A stretch of 30,471 bases of DNA from Botryllus schlosseri (GCA_000444245.1 ATSW01005168.1:1-30471), one strand, 5' to 3'; positions 1 to 11,499 are shown, numbered from the stretch's first letter. The notes: generated by a model from the letters alone, not told the origin. Numbers and translations: made by a program.

Positions 1-73
1 AGTCTCAGCTCCCAGCGACCTTATAGATGTCATAAAATCAGTGTCTATGTAAAATCACTTCAGTAAAGTGATT

Positions 74-151
74 ACCGACCAGGGGTCCTCGAAGAATTTT
101 CAGGGGGTCCGCGAAACCTCTAAATTTGCATCATGTTTGATAAATGATAAA
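74..151. mobile_element. hAT element, end fragment before the MITE
   Basis: AAGTGATTACCGACCAGGGGTCC aligns with the terminus of the 8701-9445 element, followed by GGGGGTCCGCGAAACCTC and AAATTTGCA in the same order. The element continues after the MITE at 745. Confidence 0.6.
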
Positions 152-736
152 TAGGGCAAGTTTTTGTTGCAGTCAAATCCGTGGAAAGTTGCATTTATTT
201 TTCACAAAGTTGCACTAAAAAGTTGTATTTGTGGACAAGTTCCTTGAAATTATTAGGGTATGATATACTCGAATTGATCCGCTCCGTATCCAAGGCACTG
301 CAGCAAAACTCAGTGTTGGCGACTTCAAAAAGTCAATAGCATGAAAAAATTGACCCAGTGAAAATATAATTTATTTCAGTCTAGCCTGAAGGGTACGTCA
401 AAGCAGAATGGACTTCAAGTTTTACCGACAATGAAATATTCAAGCGATCTATTTACATATAGTGCCAAATATTTTTAGTAAAAAGTTCGTTGCATAAAAA
501 ACCGAAAAAAAAACACTTGCAAAAATTTGCATGAAAAATCGGAAAAACTTGCAAAAAGCTTCATGAGAAATCGAAATAGTTGCAAAAAGCTGCAAAAAAA
601 ATGAGAAAAGTTGCATAAAGTTGCAATATAAGAATCCTCCAAGCAGCTTGAAACACCATGCTACATAACTTCTGAGTGTTTATGAAGCTGTCGGAAGCTG
701 TAAAAAAAGTTGCAAAAGTTGCAAAAACTTGCCCTA
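152..736. mobile_element. TAGGGCAAG-type MITE, copy 1 (585 bp)
   Basis: The terminal inverted repeat is TAGGGCAAGTTTTTG. It is flanked by ATGATAAA (144-151) and ATGATAAC (737-744), an 8-bp duplication with one mismatch, as hAT elements make. The interior is rich in TTGCAAAAA words, possible subterminal binding repeats. It shares about 500 bp with the copy at 13730-14574. No transposase is encoded. It sits inside a hAT element. Confidence 0.8.
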
Positions 737-744
737 ATGATAAC

Positions 745-975
745 CTAATTTGTGATATTCTAAGCGAGGGTAGATCATATGTAGCAATTTTGCTTAATTT
801 ACCGCCAAAACTTCAGGGCTAACACGAGCAGAATGGTTCTTCAAGACAAAATATCATACTTCTCATTTTCATTGCCTGTAAGCCATTAAGTCAGTTCAGC
901 GGATAGGCCTATTGACACAAGCATGTTGCTGTTTAAAGGTGTTTTTTTTGGTTTTGCGGAAAGGATAAAATATGC
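745..975. mobile_element. hAT element, continuation after the MITE
   Basis: AAACTTCAGG, AGAATGG, ATAG.CCTA and TTGCTGTTTA follow in the same order as on the minus strand of the 8701-9445 element. The far end is not recognisable. Confidence 0.5.
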
Positions 976-1328
976 GTGTTTGTGCTTCAGACCAGGTTGC
1001 CGGAAATGACGATGACGAGTCTCGCTTATAGGCTACATAAAAAGTGGACTACCATCATATTTCACTGAATTTAAACAGTTTAAAATTATAGCGTGAATTT
1101 TGGTAACCCTTCACAAAATTCCTGAATACCGCGAAATCGCAGTCAAAATGCGACTTCCGTCCTTGTGCGAATGACCATGGCATATATACCTTTGCGAGCA
1201 AGCATTTTCTGCTCATTATTTTAAACAGGAATTATATCAAGAATGACGATACGTTTATGAGAGGAGCGCTCGAAACAAGAGATTCAAGAGCAGCGTTCTT
1301 ATAAATAGTGACTAAGCACCGCCCATAC
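976..1328. other. Unassigned stretch
   Basis: No gene, repeat end or RNA is recognised. It could be the worn remainder of the hAT element to the left. Confidence 0.3.
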
Positions 1329-1412
1329 CAGTGATTCTTGAAGTACGGGTCACAACCCATATATGCTTGGCCTATCAATTTGGGTGGCGACCGCACCTGA
1401 CCTATCGTTTAA
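1329..1412 (+). mobile_element. hAT terminal fragment
   Basis: CAGTGATTCTTGAAGTACGG followed by GGTCACAACCC and GGGTGGCGACC matches the usual layout of a hAT end. No partner end was found. Confidence 0.45.
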
Positions 1413-2271
1413 TGTACGTAAATCTGCTAGATTTATTGCAAGATTTTCTTCGCGTGATCTTTTGTTGATGCTTTAGTTATTTCGAAGTCAAATGCTTTGG
1501 TACTTTATCCAATAAGTGGCACTCTCCGGGCCGCTATATGGCTTGATCATGAATAATGTGCCCACTTCTGTATTACACACAAGTCAGTCTGATGTCATAG
1601 CATTATTTTTCTGACATTAGGTTTGCCTGGAAATCTCTTAAGGTTGTCGGGGTAAAGATTGTGGATGCTACAATGCTATTGAATCGCTCACATGTATACC
1701 AGACCAGATTAAAGGAAGTTCTTCTTTCGCGAGACTCACACGATTCCAAATTCGCATTTCTTCGCGGGTTGTTTTTCGGATTCATGCTGTTTGAACTACT
1801 ATGTTCCTTTTCCAAAACTACCACATTACACATCTAATACAATAGGGTGCTGTAGATTTCTGACGCACAAAATGACCCGTGCTTCAACAAAGTGTTAGAA
1901 GAACAAAACTTTTAAAACATGATTTTCACACAAAACAAAAGCTGTGCCCTTTCGGCGAATCCGAACAGCGTGATACCAACTTCTCAACTACAAATGAGTT
2001 GGTAAATATTGGAGATGGAATAGTACCAACACAGCAGTCACAATTCGACTATTGATTTGGCCTAATTGCCTGCAACCGATGATGACCAAGACTGGCGTGT
2101 CGTCACAAATCATATGTATGCCGAACGTTGAACAGAAAGAAAAAACAACGCTGCACTTTGTTTTTGCAAATCAGCGATATTGGAATTGGTTTTGGTAAAA
2201 AACTATAGGTAAATACTGAGACACATAAGGTCTGGATTCAACACTGAAAATCTCCGCATTCGAACCGCGGT
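1413..2271. other. Unassigned stretch
   Basis: Only short frames and no splice-supported exon. Nothing recognised. Confidence 0.3.
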
Positions 2272-3370
2272 CCGGGGTGGGCAAACTACGGCCCGCTAGA
2301 GCATTTTGTGCGGCCCGCGAAAGACCCGAGATACGTTACAAAAAAAAAATGAAAAAGTGCCGATCAAAATTTATATTAATGCAGCGACTTGGTTGAACTT
2401 CCTTATAAAATCTTTCGTCATGATAATGGATAGTTATAGTGCAGGGGTGGGCAAACTCACGTTATTTTTGGGACAAAATGTAAGTTTATTTGATACAAAA
2501 ATTTCCATGAAGCGCCGAATAATATACCGTAATTTTCCATGAATAATGCGCAACATTTGACCGATTTTTTGTCCTAAAATTGGGGGGTGCGCATTATGCA
2601 TGGATACAACAAGACTTGAAAAAATCCCCCTCGAAATAAAACTTGAAATCACACCTTTCTTCATGTTTGTTTTCAATTGCGCATCACATTCAGCCATCGT
2701 GCCCAGTAATTCGGATTATCAGTGTTACGCGCTAGTAATTAGCCAGCGAGAAGCGTCTTGCCAATTATCGAGAGTCGTCTACGACAGGCCTGAGCAATCG
2801 CATATACAACAGGACATGTGCGCAAAATAAAAGAACAGGTCGTTACTCACAGACTCAAATCTTCAGTCAGTGCTAAGGATCAGCACAGGCAAGTTGACAC
2901 CTAATTTTAACAAACTGGTAAATGATTTGAGTCAGATGTATCATTCCCATTGACATTGTTCTATGACTTACTGAGATTCTTTGTTTGTTCGATAAATATA
3001 TGTATGTCGTGGGAAGTGTTTGATCCTATGGCCTAGCACTGAAAAGTTTGCCAACCCTTTCTTTAAAATAAAAGCTTGTGTTTTGACTATTTCAGATTCT
3101 CAGTTTTGGCTTATGATTGTAATTACACTATCACTCTCGACGAAAAGAGTTTGTATTCACACGCGTGTACCACCCGTGATATACGAGTGTGAATATACAC
3201 CTGTAGTACACGGAACCAGCACTTACGTCAGACTTTCACTGTGGTATAAATCAAACACAGCATTTTAATCCAAATGATACTTGCACGTGGGGACGTAAGA
3301 AGGTATGCGCGATATAATGCTGAGTGAGGTTTTAATGCGGCCCGCGGGCTGAAAAGTTTGCCCACCCCTG
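2272..3370. mobile_element. Nested GGGGTGGGCAAACT-type hAT elements
   Basis: Left ends lie at 2272 (CCGGGGTGGGCAAACTACGG) and 2442 (CAGGGGTGGGCAAACTC). Right ends lie at 3370 (AGTTTGCCCACCCCTG) and, weaker, near 3060 (AGTTTGCCAACCCTTT). GCGGCCCGCG words lie inside both outer ends. No perfect 8-bp duplication remains; the flanks of 2442 and 3370 agree at 5 of 8 bases. This is probably one non-autonomous hAT inside or beside another. Confidence 0.6.
2536..2604. repeat. Small fold-back with TCCATGNATAATGCGCA arms
   Basis: TCCATGAATAATGCGCA (2536-2552) and TGCGCATTATGCATGGA (2588-2604) are inverted copies, 16 of 17 matching, around a 35-bp spacer. It lies within the hAT cluster. Confidence 0.65.
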
Positions 3371-3816
3371 CTCTAGTAGGCTACATATCAGCTAAGGTCA
3401 AGTTAGCTAAGAGAAGAGGAAAACACTAGAATCACTAGAATATGGATATGCTCGTTTTCACAAAATTTAGTGTATATACTATAACATGAATATTTCTTTC
3501 GCTTTTGCCTAGATTTACCTCCAAATTATTACTTACTGTTATGTACAAGTGTACATTGTACAGTTCAGTACCGAATTCTCTCTCGCTATTGCCTTTACGA
3601 CCTCTTCTTAACGAGAGGATGAACCTTGCAACTACTGGAAAGCCTCTGTTTTTGGCTCACGGCTTCGCCATGTTATGTGTGTCTGATCCACTTGCCAAAA
3701 ACTTTGCACAGCGCACATTGCCCTGTATATCATTGGTTTAACACACAAGTTCACCGTAGTATCGGGATTCAAAAATGCCTCCTTAGTTGCCTTCACTGTT
3801 ATTGCACTCTCTAACC

Positions 3817-3880
3817 CCGGGGTCACCAACACGCGGCCCACGAGGTCATGTTTTGCGGCCCGCGAATTGATTTGAGATGT
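3817..3880 (+). mobile_element. hAT terminal fragment (GGGGTCACCAAC type)
   Basis: CCGGGGTCACCAACACGCGGCC and TTTTGCGGCCCGCGAA give a typical hAT end. No right end was found before 4668. Confidence 0.5.
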
Positions 3881-4668
3881 CCGAAGAATGCTTTCTGAAT
3901 TCTGAATTTGATTTAAATATATTGAATTTAAATATATTGTCGTTGTTGTTCAAAACAAGCTATTCTACTGTGCCCAACATCACTATTCCTCACTAGCTGA
4001 TACGGCTTCGCGATGATAATACCATTTCGCGGAGGAAGAATTAGCGGAAAAGAATGGGCAATTGGGCATATTGTCTTCACCTGCAATGGCCCAGACACGG
4101 CCAAGACCAAGACGCTTAGAAAACGACTTGGGGAATCCCCACAATACCAAGCTTCAAGAAGAATTAGTTTCCTGCAATCACCGTGAATAGCTAACCCCGA
4201 TATCGATTCTTTAGTCACTTAAACGTGGTGTCAGGTGCGCATCTCATCGTTCAAAATAGAATGAAAGTGGTGATCATGATTTACAACTGTTATGTCACCA
4301 TCAAACCGGTCTTTTATTTAACTCCAAAAATGACGGAACTTTGGTTGCTCTTGTTGTTATAAATGCCAACATTCTTTGGCATCTTAGTTTGTGCCAATAA
4401 CAGTGCGGGTGAGTAGTGTTCTTGGCCTTGACACAATGACTCAATTAACCGTATGTCAACATAATTGCGACATCGTACCTAGCGCTTATATTATCATGTT
4501 GTGCTATATTTAGGATAAACCTATTAGATTGTTTACATCAAGTATACCGGCAATTAGTCTATTACTTCCTGGTAGATTATGAGAAGATGATGCCACTTTT
4601 GTAAACTCGGTATTTAAACGTTCTTTTCTGCATTTTGAACTCGGTGCGGACGTGAAAATGAACAGCGG
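3881..4668. other. Unassigned stretch
   Basis: Contains a short duplicated AT-rich word (TTTAAATATATTG, near 3911-3939) and a 96-codon minus frame without family resemblance. It may be hAT interior. Confidence 0.3.
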
Positions 4669-5178
4669 TCAAATGAGAATATCAGCGATTCTGTATGGGT
4701 CATACGAACTTAAAGGCACAAATGTGATAAAATGCGGGTTCAAAATAGTTATGTTCGTTGAGTATTCTAGTGTAGAACTAGAACTAGAAGTAGCGTGAAG
4801 CAATATGTTTTGTATATCGGATTTTATATAGACTTTAGAACTCGTTTCTAAAGCACCCGTTGTCAGGAGAATTTTGCCGCTGAACTCCGGTATTGGCGAG
4901 CAACTTCGAGTGGGGAGTCCAGGTACACTGGTTGCATACAGCCCCTGACCTGATACCATCAAGTCATATTCCATCAAGTAATAATATTTAGAGTTGACGG
5001 GATTTATCGCACGTGGTCCGAGATATACAGACGCTGGAAAATATGTATCAGCGATCGGCGATATAGCGACCGGCAATTGTGTCGTCACAGAGAAGGAGAG
5101 AAGGAAGTTGATCGTATTGGTTATAATAAGTTCACGTACTTCTTGGTAAAAATACGTATCTATAGTGTATCTCCAAAA
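4669..5178 (-). CDS. Long open frame, possible last exon of an unknown gene
   Basis: The minus strand is open for 169 codons from 5178 to a TGA at 4669, longer than expected by chance at this base composition. No ATG begins it, so it would be an internal or terminal exon. A good acceptor (branch-like GCTGATACAT, then TTTTCCAG) gives a start at 5033 in phase 1. A stronger pyrimidine run lies just upstream. Translation from there includes YYYLMEYDLMVSGQG and a serine run, and ends YDPYRIADILI. No family is recognised and no AATAAA follows closely. Confidence 0.3.
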   Translation of the reverse strand, partial: FWRYTIDTYFYQEVRELIITNTINFLLSFSVTTQLPVAISPIADTYFPASVYLGPRAINPVNSKYYYLMEYDLMVSGQGLYATSVPGLPTRSCSPIPEFSGKILLTTGALETSSKVYIKSDIQNILLHATSSSSSTLEYSTNITILNPHFITFVPLSSYDPYRIADILI

Positions 5179-5642
5179 TTAATCTGGGACTAACATGGAG
5201 TCTCAGGGGGATTTTGAATTATCACACAACAGTGTCGATCTTGTTAAATTCATTGAGAATGTAACTTTAACACTAAATTTAGTCAATCCTCTGTGAATAT
5301 TTCGGGAACAATGCCATTAATTGGCGTACATACTTGGTGCAGTAACAGTAAACTATATACAAACACGCTCATTGCAACGCGTTCTCCGCCCTAAATCACA
5401 TCTTTTGGTAGGGTATCTTCATCTCTATCACTTCATTGTTTCCATCTTTATTATCCTATAGCAGCAGCGGATAGTGTTTCTGACAATAACTTTTATATTC
5501 ATCCGGGAAACAGTTCCTTCATTTTGATTTGGCCTTATATTTCGTTCTGCTGTGGAAAGACTAATAAATTAAATCCTTCCTATACATTAGATGTTGAACA
5601 CACTCATATAGGATGCTCCATCTATTCCTCAATCTATTTTAC

Positions 5643-5824
5643 TGGAATGCATCTGTTTTTGTGTATGCAGCAATGAAATTCATTGAGTTGACTGATTTTG
5701 TCGAAATAAGGTAATTCAATGCATTCGCATATTTAATTTCGTTTGCTGGAGACAAAGAACTCAAAACATAATCCAAATAATCAATAAGATTAGCCGTGGG
5801 TGCATTCTTTCGAGCCGAGTCAAA
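5643..5824 (-). CDS. Candidate internal exon of an unknown gene
   Basis: Acceptor TATGTATACAG and donor CCA before GTAAAAT enclose 182 nt open in phase 0, ending in phase 2. The translation is helix-prone (ANLIDYLDYVLSSLS, YANALNYLISTKS) and without repeats. It lies on the same strand as the 4669-5178 frame. The phases do not join at the preferred acceptor there; they do join at a weaker one near 5177. The function is unknown and the two frames may be unrelated. Confidence 0.25.
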
Positions 5825-6573
5825 CTGTATACATATGCCACATAACAAACAATAGTCATTTATTATGGGATTTCCTCATTACGAGCGAAATATCAATCGC
5901 TAAATTGAAGATTGTATTTGTGAACCCGTTATAGTTAATAAGAAAAATGCTGACTTATAGTGGTGATCAATTGAAGAGGGAAATCAATATAGTCTGAATT
6001 TTGCACAACCCACTTATAAAATTCGGCTCATTTCAGTACAGATAATTTTACGCATGAATTAATCCATGCTGCAATCCCGCTCATAATGAACAAGTTTAGC
6101 TGAAATATTCTTGGTTGTAGTAACCATTGTCCCGCATCTGACATTATGCAGTGGCTTTGTAAGTACTTTGCTAATGATTTATTATCGTTACCAGTTAGAG
6201 TGCTTGGCGCGCGTCGAAACGAATCAGCGTGTTATAGGTGGGTTTAACTATAATTGGGACGCGATCTCGCAACATCATTAGAGGTTTTAGGATGAAAAAA
6301 TTGCCATGGGTCATAGAATTTAGCTTCCAAAATCGATGCTTCGTAGAGCTATCCGGGTTGGTTACATTAACCTGATTGGAGGCTCCTCAAGTTGGCGCCT
6401 GTGTTATTGATGCTGCGGTTTGCAGATCATCCGCCAGTTGTAAAGGCTCGGCGGCTTGCTTTGATGATTTGTCGTGACATTATGCGCGATGTACCATCCT
6501 CGCAAGAGCAGCTTAAAAAATGAACTGGAGCGTGTTGCGTCACACGCTCTTGGAATCTTCCAAATCATATCGA
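5825..6573. other. Unassigned stretch
   Basis: Upstream of the candidate exon at 5643-5824. No further exon, RNA or repeat end is supported. Confidence 0.3.
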
Positions 6574-6760
6574 TCGTCAGCAACTAGTAGAGAATTGGAA
6601 AGAACATTGTACATCAACAATCATATTTTGTGATACGATTGTTGATATAGAATGTTCTTTCAAATTCTCTAGTTGCTGACGACTACCCCTGACGAGTGTC
6701 AGCCGAAAATATTCGGGTTCATTTCAATACGAATATATTTTTCAATTTATTTTATTCGAT
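6574..6760 (+). repeat. Palindromic Penelope terminal repeat without a body
   Basis: Two inverted arms, 6574-6621 and about 6636-6683, meet around a spacer of about 14 bases (near CATATTTTGTGATACG). Both match the inner part of the Penelope repeat, from TCGTCAGCAACTAGTAGAG to ATCAACAATC. The right side continues through the hammerhead-like block to CATTTCAATACGAATAT. It looks like the two inverted terminal repeats of a Penelope element with the coding interior almost completely absent. Confidence 0.65.
6685..6718 (+). ncRNA. Hammerhead-like motif, copy at 6.7 kb
   Basis: Carries ACCC, CTGACGA, GAAA, AATATTC and GGGT in order, as in the 22.7-kb copy. Confidence 0.4.
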
Positions 6761-6799
6761 GTGTGAGGCGTGATTCGAAGGAAGTTAATAAACTCAGAT

Positions 6800-6835
6800 A
6801 TTTCGGTCACGCTATAACACGGTTAGGAACCACTG
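6800..6835 (-). mobile_element. hAT terminal fragment
   Basis: On the minus strand CAGTGGTTCCTAACCGTG starts at 6835, a standard hAT end. The partner end was not found. Confidence 0.4.
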
Positions 6836-7241
6836 CCATACAGCATGTAATACATCACGTGGAACCCGAACCGAGAATGTTTTCTTCGAGTTGAGGACCG
6901 ACCATATATGCGCAATTGCCCATCTCTGCCTGTTCGGCACATTTAGAAGTACTTCATAACTCAGATACCCACGAAATCCCCATGAAATGCACAAATGGCA
7001 CACGCAAATTATTATTAAACTGCTGAAAGTTTTTCATTTGAATAGTGTAATACTGAGATAAAACCAAGGAAATAAACTGTGTCTATATTGAGATAATCAT
7101 TGCATTCAGGTGTATCTGTATATAAATTTAACTTTGGAATGTATAGCAAACCTCTATTGACACGTCATTGTATCACATCCTCAATGACACGGACATAGGA
7201 AAATGACAAAATTACCTCACCTCACATGATGCAAGATATAT
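6836..7241. other. Unassigned stretch
   Basis: AT-rich, with no supported gene or repeat boundary. Confidence 0.3.
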
Positions 7242-7249
7242 CCATTTAC

Positions 7250-7602
7250 TAGGGTTACCATATTTTGGAAGCCTGAAAAGAGGCCACTTTTTCCAAATTT
7301 TTAAACTTGCAAAACCGGAGGAAAATCCTGAAAAAAAGTCCACTTTCTCGCTCAGTGTCCAAAATACAGTTTTTCTTTCACATTATCGGGTGGTTGACTT
7401 AAAATAAATAAAGGTCAACTTTCCGGATCAGCTCCCGAAATACCCGCTAGAGCGTTACTTCGGTGCTCATTTACTGACCAAAACTCTCAAAAAAGAGGAC
7501 AAAATCTCAAAAAAGAGGACATTTGGGCGTCTTCCGAGGACACTTTCAAAAGAGTCAAAAAAGAGGATAAATCCTCTTAAAAGAAGACGTATGGTAACCC
7601 TA
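7250..7602. mobile_element. TAGGGTTACC MITE, complete copy (353 bp)
   Basis: Inverted ends TAGGGTTACCATA are flanked by CCATTTAC (7242-7249) and CCATATAC (7603-7610), an 8-bp duplication with one change. AAAAGAGGAC words repeat near the right end. A second, truncated copy lies at 26053. No coding capacity. The duplication length fits hAT. Confidence 0.8.
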
Positions 7603-7610
7603 CCATATAC

Positions 7611-8666
7611 GGGCACGCACGTTTACATTTGTGTCGAACAATACACACTGGTATAGCAAATTAAATTCTCCGTCAATTGGCGTATAATAATATGGTGGAT
7701 ATCGTGGGTAATATTATCCGTTAGATTAGGCAGATCTTTCGACACAGATAAGGCTATTATACCTAGCTTCAGTGAATCCTCCACACTAGATTGTTATAGT
7801 AACGCAATGGAAAGTATATAGTCGAAAATTTGGTGAACTTGACTTCTAGCCTATTCACCAGGAAACTTCAACGAAAGGCGTTGTTTGAAAGATGTAAACG
7901 AGGTATCGGGTATCAGGTATCGGTCGATATTTTCCTGCGATCGTTAATTTTCAAAACTATACATCGCAGAGTCGCCCCTGCTTCTGTCATCGAATAGAAA
8001 ATGTTTACGTAAATTCTACACTATCACGGTATATATGCGATTGACCAATTGAAATCATTCACCAGATTTACAAATTCCCAAAACCTTCTGTTATCATCAT
8101 ATTCGCATGCTTACAGGGCTCATAAAATGGCGCAAACGTATTCAACACTAACTCATTCAGGACATTCGGCAAAAATGATGATATAATAATATAGTTGAGG
8201 AGTTAAAGTATAAACTGAACTTGGAAGCAGAATTGAGCAAAAACGGCAAATTAACTTGCATACAAACAATACTCCGATTCGTTGTGGAAGTTTGAGTTCG
8301 TTGGAATGATGTGTAGTCGCTCCCGCAATTCAGCTTGACGTGCATTGGTATAGCGCTACATTCCCCACCCAAATGGCGATTTCGCGTCTCGGTATCGACT
8401 TTGGCAAAAGGAATTGATGCAGATCCGACAAACTAAACAATATGTAAGCGTTGTAAAAGCAATTTCTGTGGCACCTGTGGTACGTGAATGGCATGGACGA
8501 AATTTGGAAGTTTAACGCGTGGAATGTCCAGTGCCCACATTCAAAACAGAATGCAGGCAGATTCTAATGCATGCATACTGCATAGTCTGCACGATCGGAC
8601 ATCAATTTCGGCAGCCGACACATCCAAATTCATTCTTATTGATTGTTCTTTTCACGTTATTGTATG
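7611..8666. other. Unassigned stretch with a short GGTATCGG repeat
   Basis: Around 7903-7926, GGTATCGGGTATCAGGTATCGG is a small degenerate tandem array. No supported gene otherwise. Confidence 0.3.
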
Positions 8667-9778
8667 TTTTATTCACAACATTGGTGTTTATCGTCTATAA
8701 CAGTGGTTCTCAACCTTTTTGTCTTCGTGGACCCCCAATACTTATTTCAAATTTGTCTCTATTGTCATGCATCCTTCATCTGTCTTGTGCAATTATTAAC
8801 TGTAGGCTAGTGATAAAAAAACAGCAAAATGACATTTCTTGAAAATAACATCATACTATTTATGTAGAAATTGGGAAGGATTATTTCAAAGCGAATTCTG
8901 TAGCTGTATTTCATGAAATACGGGGCCATGTCTTGAAAATCCGCCTCGTCGATTTGATGAGTGCCAAAAATCCATTTCCACAAATTTAGGTGGTGACGAA
9001 TGTAGTAAGCGTACCGCATCCAACGGCACGTTCGGCTATGATGGCAACATACTTGGACCAATATAACCTCCAGCCTAGTCATTTCTATCTAACAGCTCAT
9101 CGTGAAGTTATTCTGGAATAGCGGCCGTGTATATCATAGGAGAACATGGATCTCTGCAAACAATTTTTTTCCAAAACCCCAACAAAACATTCCTAAACAG
9201 CAATATGTTTGTATAAGTAGGCTATTAGCAATTTGGCAATTAAAATGACTTTGTACAGTGGAATACTTCATCTCAGACGGCCATTCTCTGTTTATGTGAG
9301 TCCTGAAGTTTTAGCAGTTATGAAGCGACGGTGCTTTGTGATATCTTTAATTTAGAACAAACTAAAAATTATAACCATTTTGCAAATTTCGAGGTTTCGC
9401 GGACCCCTTGAAAATGCTTTGCGGACCCCCGGTTGAGAACCACTGGTCTATAAGGTCATTTGCGCCCTACACGGTAATTTCATTAACATCAGTGTCTTAT
9501 GCGGTCTTTGTGTCATATTACGGACGTACATCCACGCTCACGCTCTCTCCACATCTGTCACTCTCGTTTTTCGTGCGTTCGTACCTTGAGCCTTTGTCGC
9601 CGACTCTTGGCTCGGCTCATCTTCACTATGGGCTTTTACGTACACTACAATTGCAGCGAGATTAGCGACGAGGAGCCTAGACACACCTCCGACACACAGA
9701 ACCTACGAACTGGGATTCGAACCGCTGCCACTGATGTCGTGACGCTGGCGTTTAACCAACTGCGCCACTCCCTTCCTC
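8667..9778 (-). mobile_element. tRNA-headed SINE split by a hAT element
   Basis: On the minus strand the head at 9778-9700 has TGGCGCAGTTGG (A box) and GGTTCGAATCCC (B box). The body GGAGGTGTGTCTAGGCTCCTCG and GGGCGCAAATGACC matches the SINE at 13127-13450. The part near the tail is cut by the hAT element 8701-9445, so the SINE is older than that insertion. Outer boundaries are approximate. Confidence 0.65.
8701..9445. mobile_element. hAT non-autonomous element (745 bp)
   Basis: The ends CAGTGGTTCTCAACC and GGTTGAGAACCACTG are perfect 15-bp inverted repeats. GTCTATAA occurs at 8693-8700 and 9446-9453, a perfect 8-bp target duplication. Subterminal GCGGACCCC words are present at the right. 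A 91-codon minus frame inside does not resemble a transposase. A second, interrupted copy of the family is at 74-975. Confidence 0.9.
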
Positions 9779-10547
9779 TTTTTATACTATCATCTGTTAA
9801 GTTTCGTTCACTGTTCACTTTTGCACATCTTTTATTTGCATGTATGTTGTCTACTTTTATTGATATATCTGTATGTCACGGTGGGTTTTTGATCGAACGG
9901 CCGTTCCTCACTTTTCATCGTATCTATGCTGTTTTGAAATGATGAAATTATTATTAAAAAATTATTAAATTATAAGTTGAATCAAACTGCGATATAACGA
10001 AGCTCCAATATAAACGCTGTACGAGTCAACAGCTTCTGACGACATCGTGATTTGATTTGCACGTATCGCGGTATACTGCGACAGCACTATTCAATGTTCT
10101 TCATTTGTTATCATCAGCGGACAACATTTAGAGCACTGGTTCGTTACCTTCATAGGCAGTACCGAACCCCACAACACCATACATACATAGATCGAGCTCT
10201 TCGCAGTTGGAACAATAAATTGTACTTATTTTGGTAATCTTATATATGGATATTCATAAAGCACATGGTCTCGCGTTAAGTTATCTGTCACACTGACTCC
10301 GAATACATGTGAATTGTAATCCAGCCAGGGCTACGATATACATGAGAGCGCTGTAAAACCAGTCATTGGTACTGAGTTCCCATTGTTCGGTAAGTTGCCT
10401 TCATGATACGATATCAGGATCGCGCCATTTCAAATTGGTAAATGCCACTCTTCTTTCATTTTTCGAGCCCTCTGCTCAAGTTCGTTTTCATACATAACAT
10501 GGTGCATACTCCTATGGAACTAATCGCCAAGACATCTTGTAATAAAC
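9779..10547. other. Unassigned stretch
   Basis: Includes an A/T run near 9947-9975. No gene or repeat end supported. Confidence 0.3.
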
Positions 10548-10612
10548 GGTATGTGTGTCGCAAGGGCTTCACCTCCGCCGAAGCCCTGGGTTCGATTGAA
10601 CCCTAGGTTAAG
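10548..10612 (+). repeat. tRNA-like fragment, probable SINE head remnant
   Basis: GGGCTTC and GAAGCCC form a 7-bp stem like an anticodon arm, followed by GGGTTCGATTGAACCC, a T-arm-like hairpin and near B-box match. No acceptor stem or D arm, so it is not a working tRNA. Confidence 0.35.
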
Positions 10613-11499
10613 AACAATTGATTTAGAATGAAGAAAATAGCGATTACTATACGCTACTTATCATGTGCATGTGCAGTTGGCATTGTGACCCGGGCGTATC
10701 GAGGTTCAATGGCTGGAGACGGCAAAGCAATGTCATCAAAGAAGTTATGCCATTGATACACAACGTATAGTAAGCGAATATGTTTAAATGCAACATTTGC
10801 AGAGGTTATATTTGCTACACGCCATTATATACTGAAGGTATGTCAAGTTTTCTAAGCGACCTAATGTGTGCCTATTCAACGATAGAAATCGCTTGATAAA
10901 TGCGCATATGCTTCTGCTTTCCACACACTGTCGACCAGGAGAACAATGCTATAAGTAGTCAAATCGAATATGTTAAAAACATGACCCACTGGATCTGATA
11001 TTTCTGCGAATATTCTCAACTACATGTATTCTATTGTCAACTATAGGGCAAATATAGGTGACTTGAGCTAAGGAATGTTTTCCCAGCCAGAATAACTTCA
11101 CGAGAAACATACTTCCCCATCAAATTAGTACCCTCTAGTAATCTAATTTGATCTAATGGCTTTGATCTGATTAATCAATACATATGACCACATCCGTCAC
11201 GAAAATTCATGTAATACTTGTCGTTTGTAGTCGTTGAATCTTCGTGATTGACATTTAAGATAAATTGTAATTCCTGCGTGCATTCACCACGGTGCACATC
11301 TACCTTGTAAGTACCAAAATGTATAGACCTACATGGTGCGACTCTGTTGCGTTTTGGGCCATGCTTCGCATGAAGTTAAATTCTTTTCGTTCGTCTTTAA
11401 TAGTGCAACGTGTGAACAAAACAACCAACAAAGGGAGTTGAAATTTCTGATTACGCGGAAAGCGAATTGTTCGAAGAAAATATAATCCTGAAAACATGC
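10613..11499. other. Unassigned stretch
   Basis: CCAGAATAACTTCACGA near 11090 matches 17 bases of the hAT element at 8701-9445, perhaps a small relic. Nothing else recognised. Confidence 0.25.

Noticed and set aside
7250-7602. piggyBac or Tc1/mariner assignment for the TAGGGTTACC MITE
   Set aside because: The flanking duplication is 8 bp, not TTAA or TA, which favours hAT.
8807-9082. Possible transposase remnant in the 8701-9445 hAT element
   Set aside because: The 91-codon frame shows no hAT dimerisation or catalytic motifs.
9499-9942. 147-codon plus-strand frame
   Set aside because: It is the antisense of the SINE body and head at 9454-9778, so not a gene.
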